Shown piece after piece: positions 37,005 to 43,914 of a stretch of DNA of 64,000 bases. The DNA is from Thermococcus zilligii AN1 (GTDB taxonomy: Archaea; Methanobacteriota_B; Thermococci; Thermococcales; Thermococcaceae): positions 372,001 through 436,000 of the forward strand of contig NZ_AJLF01000001.1 of assembly GCF_000258515.1 (NCBI RefSeq), read 5' to 3'. The translations under genes and the position numbers were made by a program. The notes beneath the pieces are model-generated. The model did not search any database. It saw only the letters and a list, made by a program, of their open reading frames with translations, and was not told where the DNA came from. How positions within the stretch are numbered: position 1 is the first letter of the stretch; every line of letters starts with the position of its first letter.

Positions 37005-37990
37005 ATATCTGCCCCCGCTCCCAATGCTAAAGTTTCACGTACCATTAACGGTGGTAGTTAGAGGGACAAACTGCACCCTGAAAGAAACGACCCTGCGAGC
37101 TGGAGTGTCACAATAATCTGAGAAGGGCTCCGTTTGGCAGCGAGGGGCAGAACCCCAAGGCAGCTTTTTCTATCTCCCCTCGTGGGGGCAGCAAAAGCTC
37201 AACTTCTGGGTCAAGTTATCTCAATCGGCCGGGGCCTTAAGGAACCCCCGCTTATGCCGGGGGATGCTTGTATTGGAATTCAGTCGACCGGAAGGCACAG
37301 GGTTCTCACTGCTCAAGCGACCTGGAAGGTCACCCCTCACCGGGTCTCCTTGAGTAATCGCTCCCTACCATAGCAAGTGGCCCGTTGTTGAGCGGGAGTC
37401 TGGTTTACTGCACTTAGCTTTCGGGCCCATGCCCCCTTTCTATGTACTTTTATGTTCGTGCAAATTGGATATAATGCACCTTATATCCAATTCTTACGTA
37501 CAAGGTTGCTCATCTTGCGATCGGGGTTCATGGGTGAGTTATCTGCTCTCCTTGAGGGCCCCTTGATAGTCCACCTCGGAGACCAAGCGGGGGCTCATGA
37601 TTCCAGGTAGCAGATCGCAGTAACCAGAGCCACAACTGCTTGCCACCATTTTCAGGAAGAAGCAGTATAAACACCCGCTACGACCGTTACTCAAGACATT
37701 TGGGGACACTTAGCGTTGAGAGACGATATCCGCCATGACATGGGGCATCCATGTAGGATGCCGCCGATTCAGCCGAACGGAGGGAATCCGCAATATCAGA
37801 GCATGGGCTTTAGATATGTGGGTGCGCAACACCCACACAGCTTTGTCAGGTTGCTCTTTGAACATCTCCTGCCAGCACGTGCCAGCAGCTCATGACCACC
37901 GTTAATCGTAACCAGATTTTGTGACAAAGATGGGGGCTTCTCCAGCCCAAAAAACCAGTGTCTCGAAAAGCCCCCGTGTTCCTTGTTTTG
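37005..37990 (+). ncRNA. Large structured non-coding RNA, unknown family
   Basis: A GC-rich core (34/60 at 37741-37800) with no plausible protein gene folds into a nested multi-branch structure. Helices read directly: P1 37040-37055/37895-37910 (15 bp, one C-C mismatch); P2 37065-37073/37838-37847 (9 bp, one bulged C); P3 37128-37138/37772-37782 (11 bp, one U-G); P4 37223-37229/37763-37769 (7 bp); P5 37349-37358/37687-37695 with 37686 (10 bp, terminal U-G); P6 37515-37522/37613-37620 (8 bp, one U-G). Local hairpins: 37153 loop (37144-37156), 37162-37199, 37201-37217, 37245-37263, 37319-37331, 37463-37492 (12 bp), 37635-37666, 37744-37762 and 37817-37837. Two of these abut P4 and P2 exactly, allowing coaxial stacking. 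The G-U pairs would be A-C mismatches on the other strand, so the plus strand is the RNA. It is not rRNA, RNase P RNA or SRP RNA. Ends are estimated; P1 gives a minimum of 871 nt. Confidence 0.8.
37932..37975 (+). other. 3' hairpin after the closing helix of the RNA
   Basis: GGGGGCTT (37932-37939) pairs with AAGCCCCC (37968-37975), 8 bp, closing a 28-base loop that contains AAAAAA. It lies 21 bases past P1. It could be a 3' domain of the RNA or, with the following CCTTGTTTTG, part of its terminator. Confidence 0.5.
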
Positions 37991-38290
37991 AACCCCGGAC
38001 GGGGCCCATCCTCCATGAATACCTGCGGCCAGTGCTAATTTTACTAACTTGCATGGTTAAAAATTGGAAAATAATAATATTCAAAATGGTAATTTTAATA
38101 TATTACAATCTAAGCGATATATTGACGTCTTGATATTGCAAATGTGACAATTATTTAAACTCACTAAAAAATTATTTCTATTTAAATTAATTTTATTAAA
38201 ATTTCAAAAAGTCAAAATCCACCGAAAAATCCGAGAGGTGATCAGCACATTGATATAGGACGAGCAAAAGAGCAGAGAAACCGTCAGAAA
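37991..38290. other. AT-rich, gene-free right flank of the RNA locus
   Basis: After a short GC-rich piece (37991-38035, with CCCCGGACGGGG) composition falls to 8/60 GC at 38161-38220 by count. No open frame, repeat or tRNA. The purB stop follows at 38297. Confidence 0.75.
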
Positions 38291-38296
38291 AAGACA

Positions 38297-39661
38297 TCAG
38301 AGGAATTGGCTGTCTTCTTCATGCTCTTTCTCCTCTATAAAGGCGATTACGCTCTCCACTATCTGCGGCGCCAGTCCGATGTAGTTTTCTGGCTTTAAGG
38401 AAGCTATATCCTCATCGCTGAGGAACTCTCTAGCCTCTTCGCTCTCCTTCACGACCTCCAGGAGGTCTCTTCCCTCGCGGAAGGCTTTCATGGCCAATCC
38501 CCTCACCAACTCGTGCGCCTCCTGCCTCCCCATGCCCTTCTCAGTGAGCTTGAGCATCAGGGGCTCGGCCATTATCAGGTTGTTGGTCATGTAGAGGTTG
38601 CGCTCTATGTTCTCCGGGAAGAACTCGAGGCCGCTCAGGACTTTTATGGTGGTTTTTAGCATCTCGTCAAGGAGAACGAAGCTCTCTGGGAGAATAACCC
38701 TCTCCACCGAGGAGTTCGTTAGGTCCCTCTCGTGCCAGAGCGGGTTGTTCAGCAAAGCGGGGATCACGTTGGAGTAGAGAACCCTCGCCAGGCCGCTCAC
38801 CTTTTCGCTCCTCACCGGGTTCCTCTTGTGGGGCATTGTTGAGGAACCAACCTGCTTCTCACCAAAGGGCTCGCTGACCTCCAGGATTTCAGTCCTCTGG
38901 AGGTTTCTGATCTCCAGGGCAATCTTGTCGAGGGTGGAAGCCACGAGGGCCAGGAAGGCCATCAGTTCGGCGTAAACGTCCCTCTGGATTATCTGGTTGC
39001 TTATCCTTGCCGGCCTGAGGCCGAGGTCTTCCATGACCAGCCTCTGTATCTCGAGCCCCTTCTCCCCGAAGCTCGCCATAGTCCCGACTGCACCGCTCAT
39101 CTTGCCCACGAGGACCCTTTCCTTGAGCTCGTTGAGCCTGTCGATGTGTCTCTGGACTTCGTCGAGCCATATTGCGAACTTCATTCCATAAGTGGTCGGG
39201 ACGGCGTGCTGTCCGTGGGTTCTGCCGATGCAGACGGTGTGCTTGTGCTCCTTTGCGAGTTTTTTCAGAACTGAACGGAGTTTCTTCAGGTCTTTCTCTA
39301 CTATTTCAAGGCTCTCCTTTATGAGGAGTGCGTTGGCGGTGTCTATTATGTCGTTTGATGTGGCGCCAAGATGGACGTACTTCCCGTGCTCGCCGCAGAC
39401 TTCGCTTAAAGCTTTGACTACCGCCATTATGTCGTGGTGTATCTCTGCCTCTATCTCCCTGACGCGCTCAGGTCTGACCCATTCCGTGCTGGCCCTCTCA
39501 GAAATAACGCGGGCGCTCTCCTCCGGTATGTTGCCGAGCCTTGCGTGGGCCCTTGCTAAAGCCGCCTCAACGTCGAGAAGCCTCTGGAGCTTGTTCTCTT
39601 CATCCCATATGCGGCGCATCTCCTCGCTCCCGTAGCGGTAATCTATTGGGTGGACGGCCAT
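38297..39661 (-). CDS. purB: Adenylosuccinate lyase
   Basis: 454 residues of the fumarase/aspartase superfamily; cleaves SAICAR and adenylosuccinate in purine synthesis. Signature SSTMPHKRNPVRSE (flexible catalytic loop), LGATSNDIIDTA and IGRTHGQHAVPTT are intact. The start is the ATG at 39661 with GGTGGTGAC upstream. No other purine gene adjoins; the promoter contains two inverted repeats (39683-39728). Confidence 0.97.
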   Translation of the reverse strand: MAVHPIDYRYGSEEMRRIWDEENKLQRLLDVEAALARAHARLGNIPEESARVISERASTEWVRPERVREIEAEIHHDIMAVVKALSEVCGEHGKYVHLGATSNDIIDTANALLIKESLEIVEKDLKKLRSVLKKLAKEHKHTVCIGRTHGQHAVPTTYGMKFAIWLDEVQRHIDRLNELKERVLVGKMSGAVGTMASFGEKGLEIQRLVMEDLGLRPARISNQIIQRDVYAELMAFLALVASTLDKIALEIRNLQRTEILEVSEPFGEKQVGSSTMPHKRNPVRSEKVSGLARVLYSNVIPALLNNPLWHERDLTNSSVERVILPESFVLLDEMLKTTIKVLSGLEFFPENIERNLYMTNNLIMAEPLMLKLTEKGMGRQEAHELVRGLAMKAFREGRDLLEVVKESEEAREFLSDEDIASLKPENYIGLAPQIVESVIAFIEEKEHEEDSQFL

Positions 39662-39682
39662 TTTTGTCACCACCATAATGTC

Positions 39683-39728
39683 AATGTTCAGAACATTTAA
39701 ATCCTTTTTTGACGTTTAAATGTCAAAA
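39683..39728 (-). promoter_or_regulatory. purB promoter with two inverted repeats
   Basis: AATGTTC-A-GAACATT at 39683-39697 is a perfect 15-bp palindrome, and TTTTGAC (39707-39713) with GTCAAAA (39722-39728) is a second inverted repeat with an 8-base spacer. The minus-strand TATA GATTTAAATG (about 39703-39694) lies between and partly within them, suiting a repressor operator. The regulator is not known. Confidence 0.55.
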
Positions 39729-39775
39729 CGTCTCGCCCCAATTCTAAAGCCCCGGACAGGAGCAGGGGAAGACCG

Positions 39776-39790
39776 AAAAGTATTTAACCC
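39776..39790 (+). promoter_or_regulatory. alba promoter
   Basis: CCGAAAAGTATTTAACC gives BRE CGAAAA and TATA TATTTAA (39781-39787), about 50 bases before the ATG at 39835. Confidence 0.65.
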
Positions 39791-39834
39791 TATCCCAGCG
39801 ATAGCCTAACGACAAACTTCCGGAGGTGCCAGAA

Positions 39835-40110
39835 ATGGCTGAGGAGCACGTCGTCTACATCGGAAAGAAGCCGGTTATGAACTACGTCCTGGCCGTTATA
39901 ACCCAGTTCAACGAGGGTGCCAAGGAGGTTACCGTGAAGGCTCGCGGTAGGGCTATCAGCAGGGCCGTTGACGTTGCAGAGATCGTCAGGAACAGGTTCC
40001 TCCCAGAGGTCAGGGTCAAGGAGATCAAGATCGGCACCGAAGAGCTTCCAACTGCTGACGGTAGGACCGCCAACACCTCGACCATCGAGATCGTTCTCGA
40101 GAAGCCGTGA
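39835..40110 (+). CDS. albA: Chromatin protein Alba
   Basis: 91-residue DNA/RNA-binding dimer. [21 protein letters not shown] is the family opening with the conserved basic surface Lys; [24 protein letters not shown] and the hairpin tip [15 protein letters not shown] follow. Abundant nucleoid and RNA chaperone. Start at ATG 39835 with GGAGGTG 6 bases upstream; the GTG at 39826 is part of that site. Confidence 0.97.
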   Translation: MAEEHVVYIGKKPVMNYVLAVITQFNEGAKEVTVKARGRAISRAVDVAEIVRNRFLPEVRVKEIKIGTEELPTADGRTANTSTIEIVLEKP

Positions 40111-40216
40111 ACTGATTAAGCCCTTTTCCTTTTACTCTCACACCTTTTGCTTCAAAGCTTCTTGAAGTCGTGGAAAGTTTTAATACCTCCCTCCCGAACT
40201 CCCAACGGTGGCTTTG

Positions 40217-40825
40217 ATGGGGGACGAGAAGGCCATTAACATCAACGACGAAGCGGCGAAGATTCTGGCCCAGATAATAACCAACGAGAAGGCCCTGGCA
40301 ATCCTCCATGCGATTGAGGACAAACCCAAGTCAATAACTCAAATTTCAGAGGAACTCGGATTTCCCCTCTCCACTGTGAGCTACCACATTGACAGGATGC
40401 TACGGGTGGGGCTCGTTGAGGTCGCGGGGAAGAAGTACGGGAAAAAGCTTCAAGAGGTGAAGCTTTACCAGGCCTCCAACAGGCCCATACTGATAATCCC
40501 GCGCCGCGATGCGGGCAGGGTCATCAAAAAGCTTCCCTCCCTCGAAAAGTTGCATGTAATAAGCCTGAGCCTGGCGTCTTTTCTGTCGACCTTAGTCTAT
40601 GTAATCTCTGATAAATTCCTCGGATCAACCCCCGCCAGGAATACCGCCGGGACGAACGCTACCGACGTTTTGAAGTTCAATAATAACACAAGCGCCCATT
40701 CCACAATTGGCAAAGGCGGGCATTTCTCGCCCTATTTGGCCGTGCTGGTGTTTATCGTCACCTTCTTAATCTCCTACCGGCTCCTCAGGAGAAGATCCCA
40801 AAACATTTTTAAGATTCAAGAGTAA
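40217..40825 (+). CDS. Membrane-tethered winged-helix regulator
   Basis: 202 residues. Residues about 20-95 are an ArsR-like winged helix (KALAILHAIEDKPKSITQISEELGFPLSTVSYHIDRMLRVGLVEV). After a linker come two membrane helices (about 117-135, LHVISLSLASFLSTLVYVI, and about 177-193, YLAVLVFIVTFLISYRLL) around an outside loop with several N-x-S/T sequons (NAT, NNTS). DNA binding inside and sensing outside or in the membrane are inferred. Start ATG 40217 behind GGTGG. Confidence 0.85.
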   Translation: MGDEKAININDEAAKILAQIITNEKALAILHAIEDKPKSITQISEELGFPLSTVSYHIDRMLRVGLVEVAGKKYGKKLQEVKLYQASNRPILIIPRRDAGRVIKKLPSLEKLHVISLSLASFLSTLVYVISDKFLGSTPARNTAGTNATDVLKFNNNTSAHSTIGKGGHFSPYLAVLVFIVTFLISYRLLRRRSQNIFKIQE

Positions 40826-40848
40826 TCTCCAATGAAGGGGTGGTAGGG

Positions 40849-41382
40849 TTGGCAGAGGTCGCGGTGGGTCAGATAGTCAAGAGGAAAGCGGTGCTCGTTA
40901 GGCCCGACGATACAGTTCACAAGGCTGCTCAGATACTCGCCCGCAACAAGGTAGGGAGTGCCGTTGTCGTTGATGAGAACGAAAGAATCGTCGGGATAAT
41001 AACCGACAGGGACATACTTGACAAGGTCGTGGCCAAAGAGAAGGATCCAAAGAATGTTCTCGTTAGGGAAGTAATGACCGAGAAGCCCATAACCATAGAG
41101 GATGACTACACGATTCAGGACGCCATCGAGAGGATGATGGAGAAGGGCATCAGGAGGCTCCTCGTGACCAGGCTCGGAAAGCCCGTGGGCTTTGTTACCG
41201 CGGCTGACCTGCTGGCGGCGCTTTACACCCACAACCACGGGGAAGAGGAGGGTGGTGAGGAGGAGACCGAGGTCTACGGCATCTGCGAGGTCTGCGGCCA
41301 GTACGGGCCCCTCTACAGGGTCTACATCGAGGGAGGAGAAAAGTGGGTTTGCGAGAGTTGCAAGGATGAGCTCAACCTCTGA
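40849..41382 (+). CDS. CBS-pair protein with C-terminal zinc ribbon
   Basis: About 177 residues. Two CBS motifs (VLVRPDDTVHKAAQILARNKVGSAVVVD ... IVGIITDRDI and PITIEDDYTIQDAIERMMEKGIRRLLVTR ... PVGFVTAADLL) form a nucleotide-binding Bateman module. After an acidic linker, CEVCGQYG and CESCKDEL supply four zinc-binding cysteines. Target unknown. TTG 40849 is chosen as start because GGGGTGG lies 6 bases upstream; GTG 40840 is the alternative. Its 3' end overlaps the convergent NTPase gene by 11 bases. Confidence 0.85.
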   Translation: MAEVAVGQIVKRKAVLVRPDDTVHKAAQILARNKVGSAVVVDENERIVGIITDRDILDKVVAKEKDPKNVLVREVMTEKPITIEDDYTIQDAIERMMEKGIRRLLVTRLGKPVGFVTAADLLAALYTHNHGEEEGGEEETEVYGICEVCGQYGPLYRVYIEGGEKWVCESCKDELNL

Positions 41383-41914
41383 CTCCCTTCAGTTCCTTTA
41401 TAACTTCGTCAAGGATTATCCCAAACTCCCGGTTCCTGTTCTCGACGCTTAACGCGTGAAGCTCGCCCAGCGGCCTGAACCTGTCGGCGAAATTCCTGTG
41501 AACGACCGCCAAAAGGGGCTTCTCGGACTTCAGGACTTCCCCAACGGCCTTTATGAACTCGTCGCTCCTGTACTCCATGGGGCCTATCTCGTCGATAACA
41601 ACGAGATCCGCCTCGACCAGGGCGCGCTTTATGGCAGGAACGGCGACGCGATCAATCTCGTCCACATGGACGAGGTACTTCCCGAAGGGGAGGCCGGGCA
41701 GGTGGGATGTCCCCCTGATGCTCGCCAGGGTTCCCTCTTCACCTGTGTCAAGGGCTATTATCCTGAACCCGGTGCGCTTTCCATCCCTGCGCACTTCCCG
41801 GGTTACAGTCCCGCCGACGATGTAGCCCCAGAGGTCAGCTTCTCTGGCTACCCTCTCAACGAGGGTCGTCTTTCCGACACCAGCGGGGCCGGTCACGAAT
41901 ACCCTCAGCGCCAT
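41372..41914 (-). CDS. THEP1-type nucleoside-triphosphatase
   Basis: 180-residue P-loop NTPase of the THEP1/NTPCR family. Walker A GPAGVGKTT (residues 9-17), Walker B VVIDEIGPME (about 104-113) and the family GGTVTREVRRDGKRTGFRIIALD segment. Hydrolyses NTPs in vitro in homologues; cellular role unclear. Confidence 0.94.
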   Translation of the reverse strand: MALRVFVTGPAGVGKTTLVERVAREADLWGYIVGGTVTREVRRDGKRTGFRIIALDTGEEGTLASIRGTSHLPGLPFGKYLVHVDEIDRVAVPAIKRALVEADLVVIDEIGPMEYRSDEFIKAVGEVLKSEKPLLAVVHRNFADRFRPLGELHALSVENRNREFGIILDEVIKELKGVRG

Positions 41915-41969
41915 CTAGACCACCGAATGAGCTTTAAGTCCTTCCCTTAAACCCTTTGGGGTGGTTTGA

Positions 41970-43043
41970 ATGGAGCTGAGGTACAGGCCAGAGGAACTCA
42001 CGAGGCTCCCGAGGAGCGTTCGTTACGAGAAAGGAAAGGTCATCATGATAGACCAGACTGCCTTGCCGGGAGAGTTCAAAACGGTTGAGCTGGGAACCGT
42101 TGACCAGGTCGCGGAGGCGATAGTAACCCTTAAGGTCCGCGGTGCGCCCGCAATCGGCGCCTCGGCTGCCTTCGGTCTCGCACTTTATGCAGACACAACC
42201 AAAGCTAAAACAAAAGACGAGTTCATGGACGGTTTTTATTCGGCCTATGAAAGGCTTAAGAACACGAGGCCGACCGCCGTGAACCTCTTCTGGGCCCTCA
42301 ACAGGATTAGGAAGCTCGTGGAGGAGAACCTTGAGAGCCCCCTCGAGGAGATAAAGGGACTCATCGTTAATGAAGCGCAGAAGATAGCCGACGAAGATGT
42401 TGAAGCGAACCTCAGGATGGGCCACTACGGTGCGGAAGTTCTGCCCGAGGGGAACGTTTTAACGCACTGCAACGCTGGAAGTTTAGCCACAGTCCAGCTT
42501 GGCACGGTTGGGGCTGTTTTGAGGGTTATGCACCGCGATGGGACGCTTAAGCTCCTCTGGGTGGACGAGACGAGGCCTGTCCTCCAGGGTGCGAGGCTTT
42601 CCGCGTGGGAGTACCACTACGACGGCATTCCCCTAAAGCTGATAACAGATAATATGGCCGGCTTTGTCATGCAGCAGGGTAAGGTGGATGCCATAATAGT
42701 CGGAGCGGACAGGATAGTGGCCAACGGCGACTTCGCCAACAAGATAGGAACCTACAGTCTGGCAGTCCTCGCGAGGGAGCACGGGATACCGTTTTTCACG
42801 GTGGCACCGCTCTCAACGATAGACCTCTCCCTTGGGAGCGGAAAGGAGATACCCATCGAGGAGAGAAAGCCGGAGGAAGTCCTCACCTGCGGCGGCTGTA
42901 AAATAGCCCCCGACGTCGATGTTTACAACCCGGCTTTTGACGTCACGCCGCACAGGTACCTAACGGGAATAATCACGGATCGGGGCGTCGTCTGGCCCCC
43001 CTTCGAGAGGAATTTGAGGAAGCTGTTCAAGGGGCAACTTTGA
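41970..43043 (+). CDS. mtnA: Methylthioribose-1-phosphate isomerase
   Basis: 357 residues, aIF2B-like fold. VRGAPAIGASAAFG, the catalytic Cys in LTHCNAGSLATVQLGT (about 168), DNMAGFVM and the catalytic Asp in VGADRIVANGDFANKIGTYSLAV (about 246) match MtnA rather than ribose-1,5-bisphosphate isomerase, though substrate choice in Thermococcales can be subtle. Step of methionine salvage: aldose to ketose. TTTGGGGTGG precedes the ATG. Confidence 0.92.
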   Translation: MELRYRPEELTRLPRSVRYEKGKVIMIDQTALPGEFKTVELGTVDQVAEAIVTLKVRGAPAIGASAAFGLALYADTTKAKTKDEFMDGFYSAYERLKNTRPTAVNLFWALNRIRKLVEENLESPLEEIKGLIVNEAQKIADEDVEANLRMGHYGAEVLPEGNVLTHCNAGSLATVQLGTVGAVLRVMHRDGTLKLLWVDETRPVLQGARLSAWEYHYDGIPLKLITDNMAGFVMQQGKVDAIIVGADRIVANGDFANKIGTYSLAVLAREHGIPFFTVAPLSTIDLSLGSGKEIPIEERKPEEVLTCGGCKIAPDVDVYNPAFDVTPHRYLTGIITDRGVVWPPFERNLRKLFKGQL

Positions 43044-43059
43044 GGTTTTTGCCGCTTCG

Positions 43060-43350
43060 TTACTCAGCCCGTGTATTTTTTAATAATTTCCGGAGCCTCT
43101 CCGTGAGTTTTCCTCCGACCCCTTCACCCACCGCTTCCTCAACGAGAACACCCTTTATTTCGCCCAGCTCTTCCTCGAGGGCGGGCAAGAAGAGGCCGAG
43201 GAGCTCCAGCGGCTCAAGGCAGGGGCAGTCCACGGAGTACTCGAGTGGCTTCTCCGGCAGTCCTATTCTCAGGGATAGGCCTTTCCTGGTTTTTGAAACC
43301 TCAAAGGGCACGGAGAGCTCCTCCAGGATTATTTTGCCCCTCACGATCAT
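43060..43350 (-). CDS. Small hypothetical protein
   Basis: 96 residues if started at the ATG 43350 (IVRGKIILEELSVPFEVSK). Contains a CPC motif (YSVDCPCLEPLELL) and an amphipathic C terminus. No family recognised. The start is uncertain: there is no good ribosome binding site, but a T/A-rich stretch about 40 bases upstream could allow a leaderless mRNA. Convergent with mtnA. Confidence 0.6.
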   Translation of the reverse strand: MIVRGKIILEELSVPFEVSKTRKGLSLRIGLPEKPLEYSVDCPCLEPLELLGLFLPALEEELGEIKGVLVEEAVGEGVGGKLTERLRKLLKNTRAE

Positions 43351-43413
43351 CGGCAGTGTCCTGGAGGATGCAAAAGAAAAAGGTTTCCAAAACAGAAAGT
43401 TTGAAACCAAACG

Positions 43414-43914
43414 TTAAAGGAGCTTCTCCATAATAACGGCCCTCTCGGAGTAGCCCTTCTCGGCGTACCATCCCCTTGCCGGGTTGTTGGCTTCAACCCT
43501 GAGGGAGATTTTCCTGGCACCCTTCTTCCTTGCCCATTCTTCGGCTTTCTCCAGGAGGGCGCTCCCTATGCCTCTCCCCGGGATGAGGGTCTCGATGTCG
43601 TATATGTAAGCCGAGGGGACGAAGTCTACTGTATCCACTTTCAGGCAGATCCACACGTGGCCGAGGTAGCGCCCGTAGGGGTCCGCTGCGACGAAGAACT
43701 TGTGCTCGCCCGTTGAGAGGAGGCTTTTGATGACCTTTTCGTAGTTCTCCCGGTATTCTTCCTCACCAAGCTGAAAACGGGAGAAAGAGCGGCTTATCTC
43801 CATGTCGTTCTTGAATATCTCGTCGAGGTAGTCCTCCCCGTCGATGATGGTGAAATCTTTGGCAGTCTGCTCAATCGGTGGCAGTTCCGAAGGGCTTTTC
43901 TTCGTTGAGAACAC
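43414..43914 (-). CDS. GNAT-family N-acetyltransferase
   Basis: 166 residues. The acetyl-CoA pyrophosphate loop is PGRGIGSALLEKAEEWARKKGARKI (about 113-137), followed by RVEANNPARGWYAEKGYSERAVIMEK, the usual GNAT beta5-alpha4 end. The only available start is a GTG at 43914, inside the 3' end of the PP-loop gene (44-base overlap), with GGAGGCGG in front. As the last gene of the cassette it may acylate the product of the upstream enzymes. Confidence 0.85.
   Translation of the reverse strand: MFSTKKSPSELPPIEQTAKDFTIIDGEDYLDEIFKNDMEISRSFSRFQLGEEEYRENYEKVIKSLLSTGEHKFFVAADPYGRYLGHVWICLKVDTVDFVPSAYIYDIETLIPGRGIGSALLEKAEEWARKKGARKISLRVEANNPARGWYAEKGYSERAVIMEKLL

Noticed and set aside
37134-37373. 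79-codon open frame inside the large RNA
   Set aside because: No ribosome binding site, odd composition, and it spans several well-paired hairpins of the RNA structure.
37855-37890. CTGCCAGCACGTGCCAGCAG as a dyad operator
   Set aside because: Only the central GCACGTGC is truly palindromic; it lies between P2 and P1 of the RNA and is better seen as part of it.
37981-38010. tRNA T-arm-like sequence (GGGTTCAAAAC on the minus strand)
   Set aside because: No anticodon or D arm, no acceptor stem; chance resemblance.
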